Assembly (NCBI GenBank): GCA_038254195.1
Contig: JBBSGJ010000049.1
Span: 1-13,297, forward strand
DNA: 13,297 nucleotides
DNA from: JBBQAA01 sp038254195
GTDB taxonomy: Bacteria > Actinomycetota > Thermoleophilia > Solirubrobacterales > Solirubrobacteraceae
Direction: 5' to 3'
The translations under genes and the position numbers were made by a program. Each line of letters starts with the position of its first letter. Position 1 is the stretch's first letter. Below are positions 1-6,872 of the stretch, one piece after another. The notes under the pieces are model-generated. The model had not been told where the DNA came from. It made no database searches and saw nothing but the letters and a program-made list of their open reading frames with translations.

Positions 1-55
1 AGAGAAGGACGGAGAGGACCAGCGATTGGATCCAGCGAGGGTGAGGCGTGCTCAT
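1..55 (-). CDS. 5' end of an unidentified gene, cut by the window edge
   Basis: Only the first 18 codons are visible: an ATG at 55-53 opens a frame reading MSTPHPRWIQSLVLSVLL, which runs off the left edge. The hydrophobic stretch after a short polar N-terminus looks like the start of a signal peptide or a first membrane segment. It begins 19 nt after the stop of the minus-strand glycosyltransferase, so it is probably the next gene of the same operon and may be a membrane protein of polysaccharide export or polymerisation. That role is a guess from position alone. The ribosome-binding site is weak (AGG about 10 nt upstream). No family can be assigned from 18 residues. Confidence 0.4.
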   Translation of the reverse strand, partial: MSTPHPRWIQSLVLSVLL

Positions 56-74
56 GGCGCGAACCTACAGCAGC

Positions 75-1013
75 TCACAGTCGTCTCCCTCCGCGGTTGT
101 ACTCGTACGCCGCCTCGCGCAGTCCCTCGCCCCGGGCGGGGAACAGCGTGGCGGTGACATGACGCCAGTAGCGGCGGGGATCGTGCCCCGGGAGGACGAC
201 CGCGGCGAGCGAGCGCAGCGCGTAGGTCCACGCCGTGAGCAGGCGGACCGCCGTCGCGGCGGGGGCGCCGTGGTGCTTGCGCATGTAGCGGTCGCGGTTG
301 CGTGAGAGCTCGACGATCCGCCGTTCCGGGATCGTTCCCGCGGAGAGCTGCTCGTGGTGGATCGCCCTTGCTCCCGGCACGTAGAGCACGGCCCAGCCCG
401 CGTCGCGGAGGCGCTTGCAGAAGTCCACCTCGTCGGAGTAGACGAAGAACGCGGGATCGAGCCAGCCGACCCGCGAGGCGGCTTCGCGGCGCACCAGCAG
501 CGCGGCCGACTGCGCCCAGTCGACCTCGCGCCGCCCCTCGCCCCGGCTCTGCACGGTGAAGCGGCGGTGGAGGAACAGCGCGCCCACGAAGGCCGTTCGC
601 GGGCCGGGGAAGCGCCAGGCGCTGGGCTGCTGGGTCCCGTCGGGGCGGAGGATCATCGCGCCGGCCGCGGCCGCCTTCTCGTGCTCGACCAGCGCGGCGT
701 GGAGCGCCAGCGTGGCTCCCGGCAGCACCTCGGAGTCCTCGTTGAGCAGGAGGCAGAAGCGCCCGCGGGAGCGCTGGAGCAGCGCCGTGTCGTTCTCGGC
801 CTTGCCGCGGCGCTGCTCGCGGGCGATCACCTCGGTGACCGCGCGGTGCCGGCGGGCCAGCCCGACCGAGCCGTCGGTCGAGGCGTTGTCGAGCACGAGC
901 ACCTCGGTCGCCCACGGGAGCGCGTCGCGCTCGGCCGCGAGCGCGTCGAGGCAGCGCTCGAGCAGCTCGCGCTGCTCGGTGTTGACCACGCAGAAGGAGA
1001 CCTCGACGCCCAT
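75..1013 (-). CDS. Family 2 glycosyltransferase (rhamnosyltransferase/WbbL-like)
   Basis: A 312-residue cytosolic or membrane-associated GT-A enzyme that would transfer a sugar from a nucleotide sugar to a growing glycan. The order of motifs is typical of family GT2: VSFCVVN at the first beta strand, LDNASTDGS at residues 41-49, an acidic NED triplet at 91-93 in the DXD position (metal and nucleotide-sugar binding), then WLDPAFFVYSDEVDFCKRL at 184-202, the conserved acceptor-side block of WbbL-like rhamnosyltransferases, and a His pair at 219-220. There are no clear transmembrane helices. The start is the ATG at 1013-1011; no good Shine-Dalgarno sequence precedes it. It is divergent from the glycosyltransferase operon on the plus strand and is followed closely by another minus-strand gene. 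Family assignment is firm; donor and acceptor sugars cannot be read from sequence. Confidence 0.9.
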   Translation of the reverse strand: MGVEVSFCVVNTEQRELLERCLDALAAERDALPWATEVLVLDNASTDGSVGLARRHRAVTEVIAREQRRGKAENDTALLQRSRGRFCLLLNEDSEVLPGATLALHAALVEHEKAAAAGAMILRPDGTQQPSAWRFPGPRTAFVGALFLHRRFTVQSRGEGRREVDWAQSAALLVRREAASRVGWLDPAFFVYSDEVDFCKRLRDAGWAVLYVPGARAIHHEQLSAGTIPERRIVELSRNRDRYMRKHHGAPAATAVRLLTAWTYALRSLAAVVLPGHDPRRYWRHVTATLFPARGEGLREAAYEYNRGGRRL

Positions 1014-1027
1014 TGAAGACGTTCACT

Positions 1028-2101
1028 ATGCCCTGGGCACCCGTGCGCGTACTCCTCGCCGACCCCGCGGCCTACACGCCGCCCTACGATCACGCGCTCG
1101 CCGCGGCGCTCGCCCGCGCCGGGGCGGAGGTCGAGCTGATCACGAGCCCCTTCCGCCACGGCGAGGTCTCCGCGCCCGAGGGCTACGCGCGCTCCGAGCT
1201 CTTCTACCGGCGTGCCGCCCCCGGCCCCCTGCGGCTGCCCGCCCGCCTCGCCCAGCACGTGCCCGGGATGCTGGCCCTGCGTCGGGGCGCGCGGCGCGCC
1301 GACGTCGTCCACTTCCAGTGGCTGGCCGTGCCGGCGCTCGACGTCCACCTGCTCCCGCGCGGGAAGCCGCTCGTGCTCACCGCCCACGACGTCCTGCCGC
1401 GCGCGCCGCGGCCGGGTGCCCTGCGCGGTCAGCGCGCGCTCTACGGCCGGATGGACGCGGTCGTCGTCCATTCCGAGCACGGCCGCCGCCGGCTGCTCGA
1501 GGAGGTCGGGATGCCCACCGAGAAGGTCCACGTCATCCCCCACGGCGCGCTCGACGCGTTGACCCGCGTGGAGCCCGCGCCGCTGCCGCTCCCCGAGCCC
1601 GGCCGTCCCGTCGTTCTGTTCTTCGGGCTCCTGCGCCCGTACAAGGGGCTCGACGTGCTGCTGGAGGCGTGGGACCCGGCGTGGGAGGCCGACCTGTGGA
1701 TCGTCGGGCGCCCGCTCGGGGTCACGCTGCCCGCGCTCGCGGAGAACGTGCGCGCGGTGACCCGCTTCGTCTCCGACGCCGAGGCCGCCGCCCTGTTCCG
1801 CCGGGCCGACCTCGCCGTGCTGCCCTACCGTGAGATCGACCAGTCGGGTGTGCTCTTCACGGCGCTCGCCTTCGGCACGCCGCTGCTGCTCTCCGACGCG
1901 GGCGGCTTCGGAGAGGTCACGGCGGCCGAGCACGTGCCCGCGGGGGACGCCGCCGCCCTGCGCGCGGCGCTCGGCGCGCTTCTCGCCGACCCGGCGCGCC
2001 GCGCGGGGCTCGGCGCGGCCGCCGCGCGCGCCGCCACCGAGGAGTACGGGTGGGACGCGATCGCCGCGCGGACCCTCGCGCTCTACGAGTCGCTTCAATA
2101 G
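1028..2101 (+). CDS. GT-B glycosyltransferase, family 4-like
   Basis: A 357-residue glycosyltransferase with two Rossmann-like halves. The N-terminal half begins VRVLLADPAAYTPPYDHALA, with an early segment typical of GT4 enzymes, followed by DVVHFQWLAVPALD (about residues 92-105) and LTAHDVLPR near 117-125. The donor-binding half has VVLFFGLLRPYKGLDVLLEAW (near 195-215), the usual strand-loop-helix with Arg and Lys contacting the nucleotide-sugar phosphates, and an acidic loop YREIDQSGVLFTALAFGTP where GT4 members carry the E-x7-E region. I chose ATG 1028 because an in-frame TTG at 1013 would overlap the divergent gene's start codon; that TTG remains possible. Six nucleotides separate its stop from the next gene, so it heads a three-gene operon. 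No transmembrane segment is seen. Specificity is unknown. Confidence 0.88.
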   Translation: MPWAPVRVLLADPAAYTPPYDHALAAALARAGAEVELITSPFRHGEVSAPEGYARSELFYRRAAPGPLRLPARLAQHVPGMLALRRGARRADVVHFQWLAVPALDVHLLPRGKPLVLTAHDVLPRAPRPGALRGQRALYGRMDAVVVHSEHGRRRLLEEVGMPTEKVHVIPHGALDALTRVEPAPLPLPEPGRPVVLFFGLLRPYKGLDVLLEAWDPAWEADLWIVGRPLGVTLPALAENVRAVTRFVSDAEAAALFRRADLAVLPYREIDQSGVLFTALAFGTPLLLSDAGGFGEVTAAEHVPAGDAAALRAALGALLADPARRAGLGAAAARAATEEYGWDAIAARTLALYESLQ

Positions 2102-2107
2102 CCGCCC

Positions 2108-3226
2108 GTGCCCGCCCTGTTCTGGCTCTCCTCCCTCCTGCTCGTCTACACCCAGGCCGGGTACGGCGCGCTGCTCGCGCTGCTCGGACGCCTCCTGCCG
2201 CCCCGCCCCGCCCCGCCGCCGGCCGCGACGCCGCCCTCGGTCACGATCGTCGTCGCCGCCTACGCCGAGGAGGACGTCATCGCGCGGCGGGTGGAGAACC
2301 TCCGGGCGCTCGACCTCCCCGCCGAGGTGATCGTCGCCTGCGACGGATCCCCCGATGCGACACCTCAACGGGCGCGGGAGGCGGGGGCGGACCTCGTCCT
2401 TGAGCTGCCGCGGGGCGGGAAGGTCCGCGCCCAGGACGCGGGCGTGCGCGCGGCGCACGGGGAGATCGTCGCGTTCTCCGACGCCAACGCGCTCTGGGAG
2501 CCCGCGGCCCTGCGCGCCCTGCTCGCGCCGTTCGCCGATCCGCGGGTCGCCTACGCCGCGGGCCGCGTGGCGTTCGTGAATTCGTCCCACCCGCCCGGGA
2601 CGAACCAGGAGGGCCTCTACTGGCGCTACGACATGGCGCTCCGGGCGCGGGAGTCGGCGCTCGCGTCGCTGACCGCGGGCAACGGGGCGATCTACGCGGT
2701 GCGGCGGGCCGACTACGTCGAGGTCGACCCGGTCATGGGCCACGACCTCTCCCTGCCCCACGTGCTCGTGAAGCGGGGGAAGCTCGCCGTCGACGTCCCC
2801 GACGCCCGGGCGACGGAGAAGATGGTCCCCTCGGTGGAGGGCGAGTGGGCCCGCAAGCGGCGGATGATGGACCACACCTGGGCGATCGTCCTGCACGGCG
2901 GGCTGCTCGACCCGCGGGGGGCGGGCCCGCTGTACGGCCTGTTCCTCGTCTCCCACCGGCTTCTGCGCTACGCGACCCCCTTCCTGCACGCGGCGGCGCT
3001 GGTGAGTGCGCTCGTCCTCGCGCCGCGGCGCCGGCTCTACGCCGTCGCCGCCGCGGCGCAGGGCGCGCTCCTCGGCGCGGCGGCCGCCGCTGGCCGCTGG
3101 CCGCGCCGCCCGCTCCTCGTCGCCCGGTACTACGTACTGACCACGGCGGCGATCGCCTTCGGCCTCCTCGACCATCTCCGCCACGGCACGCGGGCGGGAT
3201 GGGAGCCGGCGGAGGGGACGCGGTGA
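2108..3226 (+). CDS. Membrane family 2 glycosyltransferase
   Basis: A 372-residue GT-A enzyme anchored at both ends. A hydrophobic helix occupies about residues 2-27, then the catalytic domain starts with VTIVVAAYAEEDVIARRVEN (46-64). CDGSP (78-82) is the first acidic site, FSDAN (123-127) fills the DXD position, ADYVEVDPVMGHDLSLP (201-217) holds the catalytic-base region, and EWARKRRMM (246-254) matches the QxxRW-like acceptor block of processive polysaccharide synthases. Two or three more membrane segments lie between about 274 and 345. This arrangement is known for glycosyltransferases that work on lipid-linked substrates at the inner face of the membrane. The start is GTG 2108, six nucleotides after the previous stop. 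The end overlaps the sugar transferase start by four bases (GTGA), indicating translational coupling. The sugar transferred is unknown. Confidence 0.88.
   Translation: MPALFWLSSLLLVYTQAGYGALLALLGRLLPPRPAPPPAATPPSVTIVVAAYAEEDVIARRVENLRALDLPAEVIVACDGSPDATPQRAREAGADLVLELPRGGKVRAQDAGVRAAHGEIVAFSDANALWEPAALRALLAPFADPRVAYAAGRVAFVNSSHPPGTNQEGLYWRYDMALRARESALASLTAGNGAIYAVRRADYVEVDPVMGHDLSLPHVLVKRGKLAVDVPDARATEKMVPSVEGEWARKRRMMDHTWAIVLHGGLLDPRGAGPLYGLFLVSHRLLRYATPFLHAAALVSALVLAPRRRLYAVAAAAQGALLGAAAAAGRWPRRPLLVARYYVLTTAAIAFGLLDHLRHGTRAGWEPAEGTR
3211..3217 (+). promoter_or_regulatory. Ribosome-binding site of the phosphoglycosyl transferase
   Basis: GGAGGGG ends five nucleotides before the GTG at 3223. 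It decides between that GTG and an in-frame ATG at 3199: only the GTG has a strong, well-spaced Shine-Dalgarno sequence, and it also forms a GTGA overlap with the preceding stop codon. Confidence 0.7.
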
Positions 3227-3813
3227 GGCTCAAGCGTGCGCTCGACCTCCTGATCGGTGTCCCGGCGGTGATCGTCTCCGCGCCGGTCGTGGCGATCCTC
3301 GCCGCGCTCGTGCGCCTCGAGTCCCCCGGACATCCCATCTACACCCAGCGGCGGGTGGGGAAGGACGGGCGGCCGTTCGCGATCTACAAGCTGCGCACGA
3401 TGGTCCGGGGCGCGGAGTTCACGGGCGCCGGCCTCGCGCTCCAGGAGGGCGACGACCGCATCACCCGGATGGGCCGCTTCCTGCGCCGCACGTCGCTCGA
3501 CGAGCTGCCCAACCTGTGGAATGTCGTGCGCGGGGAGATGTCGATCGTCGGCCCCCGCCCCACCCTCCAGGTCCAGGTCGACCAGTACACCCCCCACCAG
3601 CGCCGGCGCCTCGAGGTCCCACCCGGCATCACGGGCTGGGCGCAGGTCAACGGTCGCGCCTCCCTGCCGTGGTCGGAGCGCATCGAGCTCGACGTCTTCT
3701 ACGTCGAGCACCGCTCGCTCGCGCTCGACCTGAGGATCCTCGCACGCACCCCGACCATGCTCGCCCGCTCCGAGGGGATCTACAAGGGCGCGACGGGGGG
3801 TTGGGACCGCTGA
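3223..3813 (+). CDS. Small PglC-like polyprenyl-phosphate phosphoglycosyl transferase
   Basis: This 196-residue monotopic membrane enzyme would move a phospho-sugar from a UDP-sugar to undecaprenyl phosphate, the first membrane step of glycan assembly. One hydrophobic re-entrant helix spans about residues 8-30, followed by YKLRTM (55-60), the hallmark SLDELPNLWNVVRGEMSIVG block (91-110) with an Asp-Glu pair at 93-94 matching the catalytic dyad of PglC, then PRP (111-113), PGITGWAQVNGR (134-145) and a closing FYVEHRSLALDLRIL. The length is that of the minimal PglC class, without the long multi-helix N-terminus of WcaJ/WbaP. It is the third gene of the glycosyltransferase operon and lies 31 nt before the E1 alpha gene. 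PglC family members often take 4-amino-4,6-dideoxy sugars, the product class of PglD, whose homologue is fused to a lipoyl domain at 5778-6872; the link is an inference. Confidence 0.92.
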   Translation: MRLKRALDLLIGVPAVIVSAPVVAILAALVRLESPGHPIYTQRRVGKDGRPFAIYKLRTMVRGAEFTGAGLALQEGDDRITRMGRFLRRTSLDELPNLWNVVRGEMSIVGPRPTLQVQVDQYTPHQRRRLEVPPGITGWAQVNGRASLPWSERIELDVFYVEHRSLALDLRILARTPTMLARSEGIYKGATGGWDR

Positions 3814-3831
3814 CCGGACCACGGTCCTCAC

Positions 3832-3835
3832 GGAG
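3832..3835 (+). promoter_or_regulatory. Ribosome-binding site of the E1 alpha gene
   Basis: GGAG lies nine nucleotides before ATG 3845. The 31-nt gap after the sugar transferase has this site but no evident promoter, so the E1 genes are probably read from the upstream operon's transcript. Confidence 0.5.
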
Positions 3836-3844
3836 ACGAAACCT

Positions 3845-4753
3845 ATGCTGTCCACCGTGACGGACCTCCATCACCTGTACGAGCAGATGCTCGTGATCCG
3901 GCGCTTCGAGGAAACGCTGCTCGAGCTGTACTCCGCCGGCGAGCTGGTGGGGACGACTCATACGTACATCGGCCAGGAGGCCGGGGCCGTTGGCATCACA
4001 GCTCACCTGTGTCCTGAGCGGGATGTGATCTTCAGCAATCATCGGTGTCACGGTCACTACCTGGCGTTCACCGATGACCTGATCGGCCTCTTCGCCGAGG
4101 TGCTGGGACGGACGACGGGGATTTGCGGGGGTAAGGGCGGCAGCCAGCACCTCTGCCGCGAGAATTTCTACACGAATGGGGTCCAGGGTTCAATTGTGCC
4201 CGTGGCCACCGGAATGGCGCTGGCCGAGAAGCTCCAAGGTTCCGGCGCGGTCGTGGTGGTCTTCCTCGGTGACGGCACCCTCGGCCAGGGGGTGGTCTAC
4301 GAGAGCCTCAACCTCGCTGCGCTCTGGAGCCTCCCGATCATGTTCGTGGTCGAGAACAACCACTATGCACAGTCCACTCCGACGGAGCTCCAGATGGCGG
4401 GTTCGATCAGCGACCGCGGAGCGGCGTTCGGGATTCGGACCGCACAACTGGACACCACCGATGTCGAGCAGATCCATCACGAGGCAGGCCGGGCGATCGG
4501 CCGCGTGCGGACCTCGGGCCGGCCGTCATTCCTCGTGCTCGATACCTATCGCTTCGCCTCCCACAGCAAGGGCGACGAGATGCGCGACGCCGCCGAGATC
4601 GCCGAGCGGCGTGCGCATGACCCGCTCCTGGTGATCGCCGACCGCCTCGATCCGGCCCGGACGAGAGCAATCGCCGAAGCCACCGAGCGGCGAGTCGCCG
4701 AGGCTCGCGATGTCGCGCTCGCGGCCCCCGCGGCCGGCCTCCTGCAGGCATGA
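3845..4753 (+). CDS. 2-oxoacid dehydrogenase E1 component, alpha subunit (thiamine-diphosphate dependent)
   Basis: The alpha chain of an alpha2beta2 E1 that decarboxylates a 2-oxoacid and passes the acyl group to a lipoyl arm. In 302 residues it has the opening MLVIRRFEETLLELYSAGEL, YIGQEAGAVG (41-50), SNHRCHGHYLA (64-74) in the substrate-channel His region, GICGGKGGSQH (92-102), and the full thiamine-diphosphate motif: GDGT at 142-145 closing with NN at 171-172. SHSKGDEMR (239-247) contains the conserved phosphorylation-loop His. It is slightly shorter at the C-terminus than the usual 320-360 residues but lacks no motif. The stop overlaps the beta-subunit ATG by four bases. Its place among glycan genes, with no E3 and no ordinary E2 nearby, is unusual. 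Family certainty is high; whether the substrate is pyruvate, 2-oxobutyrate or a branched 2-oxoacid is unknown. Confidence 0.93.
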   Translation: MLSTVTDLHHLYEQMLVIRRFEETLLELYSAGELVGTTHTYIGQEAGAVGITAHLCPERDVIFSNHRCHGHYLAFTDDLIGLFAEVLGRTTGICGGKGGSQHLCRENFYTNGVQGSIVPVATGMALAEKLQGSGAVVVVFLGDGTLGQGVVYESLNLAALWSLPIMFVVENNHYAQSTPTELQMAGSISDRGAAFGIRTAQLDTTDVEQIHHEAGRAIGRVRTSGRPSFLVLDTYRFASHSKGDEMRDAAEIAERRAHDPLLVIADRLDPARTRAIAEATERRVAEARDVALAAPAAGLLQA

Positions 4754-5763
4754 CACGTCGCTGCGCGGAGGAGCTGAACATGGCCCTGGCCCGCACGCTC
4801 GAGCGTCGGGACGACGTGTACCTGATCGGAGAGGACCTCCTCGACCCGTATGGCGGCGCGTTTAAGGTCAGCAAGGGCCTCAGTACACGATGGCCGGAGC
4901 GGGTCATCACCACTCCGATCAGCGAGGCGTCATTGTTCGGGGTCGCGGCCGGGATGGCGATGCGAGGCTTGCGGCCCGTGCTCGAAATCATGTTCGGCGA
5001 TTTTGTCACACTCGGGTTCGATCAGATCGTCAACGGCATCTCGAAGTTCCGACAGATGTACGACGACCAGGTGACACTTCCTTTGGTGGTGCGGATGCCG
5101 ATGGGAGGCCACCGGGGCTATGGCCCCACTCACAGCCAGTCGCTCGAGAAGCTGTTGATGGGGGTGCCCAACATCCGGATGATCGCTGCGAGCGAGTACC
5201 ACGACGTGGGAGGAGTGCTGGAAGCTGCCGTCGACGACGAGGAGCCGGTGTTCTTCGTCGAGAACAAGACGATGTACGGTCGCCTCAACGAGCGCCCGAG
5301 TGGTGGCTACATCGGCGCGATGCGAGTCCGCGAGACGGTGTCTCCCTATCCCGCCCTGACGCTATCGGGCAACGAGTTCGCCCCCGCAGCGGCCACCGTC
5401 GTGACCTATGGAGGGATGCTGCCCATCGCGATGCAGGCCGTCACCGATCTCATCCTGGAGCATGAGGTGTTCTGCGAGGTCGTCTTGTTGAGCGCGCTGC
5501 TCCCGCTCGATCTCGATCCCGTGCTCGAGTCGCTCGCGCGGACGGGCGCACTGGTGACCGCCGAGGAGGGCGGCCTCACGGGCGGCATCGGTGCCGAGGT
5601 GATCGCGCAGGTCACCGGGCAGGCATGGGACCTCCTGCGGACCTCCCCTCGGCGCGTGGCCGCGGTCGACGGCATTATTCCCGGAGCCCCGGCGCTCGAG
5701 CGGTCGGCGCTGCCCTCGGTTGACGACGTGGTTGCCGCCGTGCTGGCGCTTCGGCGGGAGTAA
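4750..5763 (+). CDS. 2-oxoacid dehydrogenase E1 component, beta subunit
   Basis: The beta chain supplies the pyrimidine-binding half of the E1 active site. Its 337 residues match the family's usual length (about 325-340). Visible landmarks are TPISEASLFGVAAGMA, with Glu59 in the position that activates the thiamine cofactor, FGDFVTLGFDQIVN (82-95), the GYGPTHSQSLE loop (123-133) with His128 in the known active-site position, a C-terminal transketolase-like domain starting near 212 with VTAEEGGLTGGIGAEV (269-284), and the closing block PGAPALERSALPSVDDVV. The 4-nt ATGA overlap with the alpha gene implies coupled translation in equal amounts. The stop faces the stop of the lipoyl-acyltransferase fusion with 14 nt between. 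The GPTHSQS signature is shared by pyruvate, acetoin and branched-chain E1 enzymes, so substrate cannot be decided. Confidence 0.93.
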   Translation: MTRRCAEELNMALARTLERRDDVYLIGEDLLDPYGGAFKVSKGLSTRWPERVITTPISEASLFGVAAGMAMRGLRPVLEIMFGDFVTLGFDQIVNGISKFRQMYDDQVTLPLVVRMPMGGHRGYGPTHSQSLEKLLMGVPNIRMIAASEYHDVGGVLEAAVDDEEPVFFVENKTMYGRLNERPSGGYIGAMRVRETVSPYPALTLSGNEFAPAAATVVTYGGMLPIAMQAVTDLILEHEVFCEVVLLSALLPLDLDPVLESLARTGALVTAEEGGLTGGIGAEVIAQVTGQAWDLLRTSPRRVAAVDGIIPGAPALERSALPSVDDVVAAVLALRRE

Positions 5764-5777
5764 GCGCCTGAGGCGGC

Positions 5778-6872
5778 TCAGTCCGGCGGCCAGAGCGAGC
5801 CGGCAGCGACCACGCTGTCGGCCGGAACGTCGCCGCGGAGCGTCGCGCCATTGCCGACGAGCGCCCCGTCGCGGATCGTCACGCCGATCGGCGCGGTCAC
5901 GCCCATCCCCACCAGGACTCCGTCGCCCACCGTCACGTGGCCGGCCAGGATCGCGCCTGGGGCGATGTGGGAGTTGGCGCCGACCCGGCAGTCGTGCGAA
6001 ACGATGGCGCCCGAGTTGATGATCGTGTGCGAGCCGACCACCGCGGCCGACGAGACCACGGCCTGGGCGAACACCTGGACACCTAAGGCCAGGTCGGCTG
6101 AGGCCGCGACGGATGCGGTGGGCTCGATCAGCACCGGTTCGCGCAGGCCGGCGGCGGTGATCAGCGCGCTGACGTCGCTTCGTGCCCGAATCCGTCCTAC
6201 TGCCCCGACGGCGTTGGCGGCGTAGCACAGCCCAGCCCGAGCGAGGGGATCCAGGAAAGCCCGGCCCCCGAGAACCCGGACGCCGAGCACCTCCGTGCCC
6301 GGCTGGCGGTCGTCATCGACGATGCCGATGACCTCGAAGTCGTCCCCCGCGCGTACCAGGTCGATCAGTGCCCTGGCGAGCCCCCCGCCCCCGAACAGAA
6401 CGATCGCCTGCTTCCCGATCGCCGCTCGGACTGGCGCGATGTCGACAGGCGCGGCCGCGCCCGCGGCCGCGCGAACGGCCTCCTCGGTCACGAAGCCGGT
6501 CGGCGGGAGGCGGGTGATGTCAACGCCCAGCTCGACGGCGAGGCGGGCCGCCTTATGCGTAAAGCGTCGATTCGGCGTCGCAGGGGGAGGGTCGCCCGTT
6601 TCGGCGGTCCTGTCGGGGGGATCGGTGAACACTTCGCAGATCAGATCTCCGGCCGTGACCCTGCTGCCGACCGTGATCGTCACCGGCCCCACGAAGCCGT
6701 CGTACTCGGACTCGACGTCGTATGTCGCCTTGCTGGTCTCCAGCGTGACGAGATGCTCGCCCCGCGTGATCTTCGAGTAGGGGGCCAGCGATATCTCGAC
6801 CACGAGCGCCTCCGGCTCGTTGGTATTGATCAGCGGGGCGTGAATTTCTCCGATAGGCGATGGAGAGGTCAT
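5778..6872 (-). CDS. Lipoyl domain - subunit-binding domain - PglD/NeuD-type sugar acyltransferase fusion
   Basis: A 364-residue three-part protein. Residues 5-83 form a lipoyl/biotinyl-type beta-barrel with the pattern VVEI...GEHLVTLETSKATYD and ESEYDGFV; Lys48 in ETSKA is the predicted lipoylation site (E2 proteins usually have ETDKA). After a Pro/Thr-rich linker (84-101), residues 103-137 (HKAARLAVELGVDITRLP, then TGFVTEEAV) resemble the peripheral subunit-binding domain by which E2 holds E1 or E3. Residues 152-364 are a complete PglD/NeuD-like acyltransferase: KQAIVLFGGGGLARALIDLV and GIVDDD of the sugar-binding Rossmann-like domain, then left-handed beta-helix hexapeptides from about 248, including VSHDCRVGANSHIAPGAI with His293 where PglD has its catalytic His. 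No E2 catalytic domain (HxxxDG) is present. The start overlaps the sulfotransferase stop (ATGA). Proposed role: to take an acyl group from E1 on the lipoyl arm and place it on a nucleotide sugar. Domains are seen; the coupled reaction is inference. Confidence 0.88.
   Translation of the reverse strand: MTSPSPIGEIHAPLINTNEPEALVVEISLAPYSKITRGEHLVTLETSKATYDVESEYDGFVGPVTITVGSRVTAGDLICEVFTDPPDRTAETGDPPPATPNRRFTHKAARLAVELGVDITRLPPTGFVTEEAVRAAAGAAAPVDIAPVRAAIGKQAIVLFGGGGLARALIDLVRAGDDFEVIGIVDDDRQPGTEVLGVRVLGGRAFLDPLARAGLCYAANAVGAVGRIRARSDVSALITAAGLREPVLIEPTASVAASADLALGVQVFAQAVVSSAAVVGSHTIINSGAIVSHDCRVGANSHIAPGAILAGHVTVGDGVLVGMGVTAPIGVTIRDGALVGNGATLRGDVPADSVVAAGSLWPPD

Noticed and set aside
827..3184. 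A 785-codon open frame on the minus strand across the glycosyltransferase operon
   Set aside because: It is antisense to three well-recognised genes and its translation is low-complexity Arg/Gly/Glu/Pro sequence without any domain; such long frames arise from GC-rich third positions.
3199..3813. ATG 3199 as the start of the phosphoglycosyl transferase
   Set aside because: It adds only a Gly-rich extension and lacks a ribosome-binding site; GTG 3223 has GGAGG at a good distance and matches the usual N-terminus of the family.
3845..5763. The E1 pair as the cell's housekeeping pyruvate dehydrogenase or an acetoin dehydrogenase
   Set aside because: Not excluded by motifs, but there is no E2 catalytic domain, E3 or acetoin gene nearby, the neighbours are glycan genes, and a lipoyl-bearing sugar acyltransferase is adjacent; a dedicated glycan role is the better reading.
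5763..5778. Small hairpin (AGCGCC-TGA-GGCGGCT with one bulge) between the convergent stops as a two-way terminator
   Set aside because: The stem is only six pairs with a bulge and no T-run on either side; too weak to annotate.
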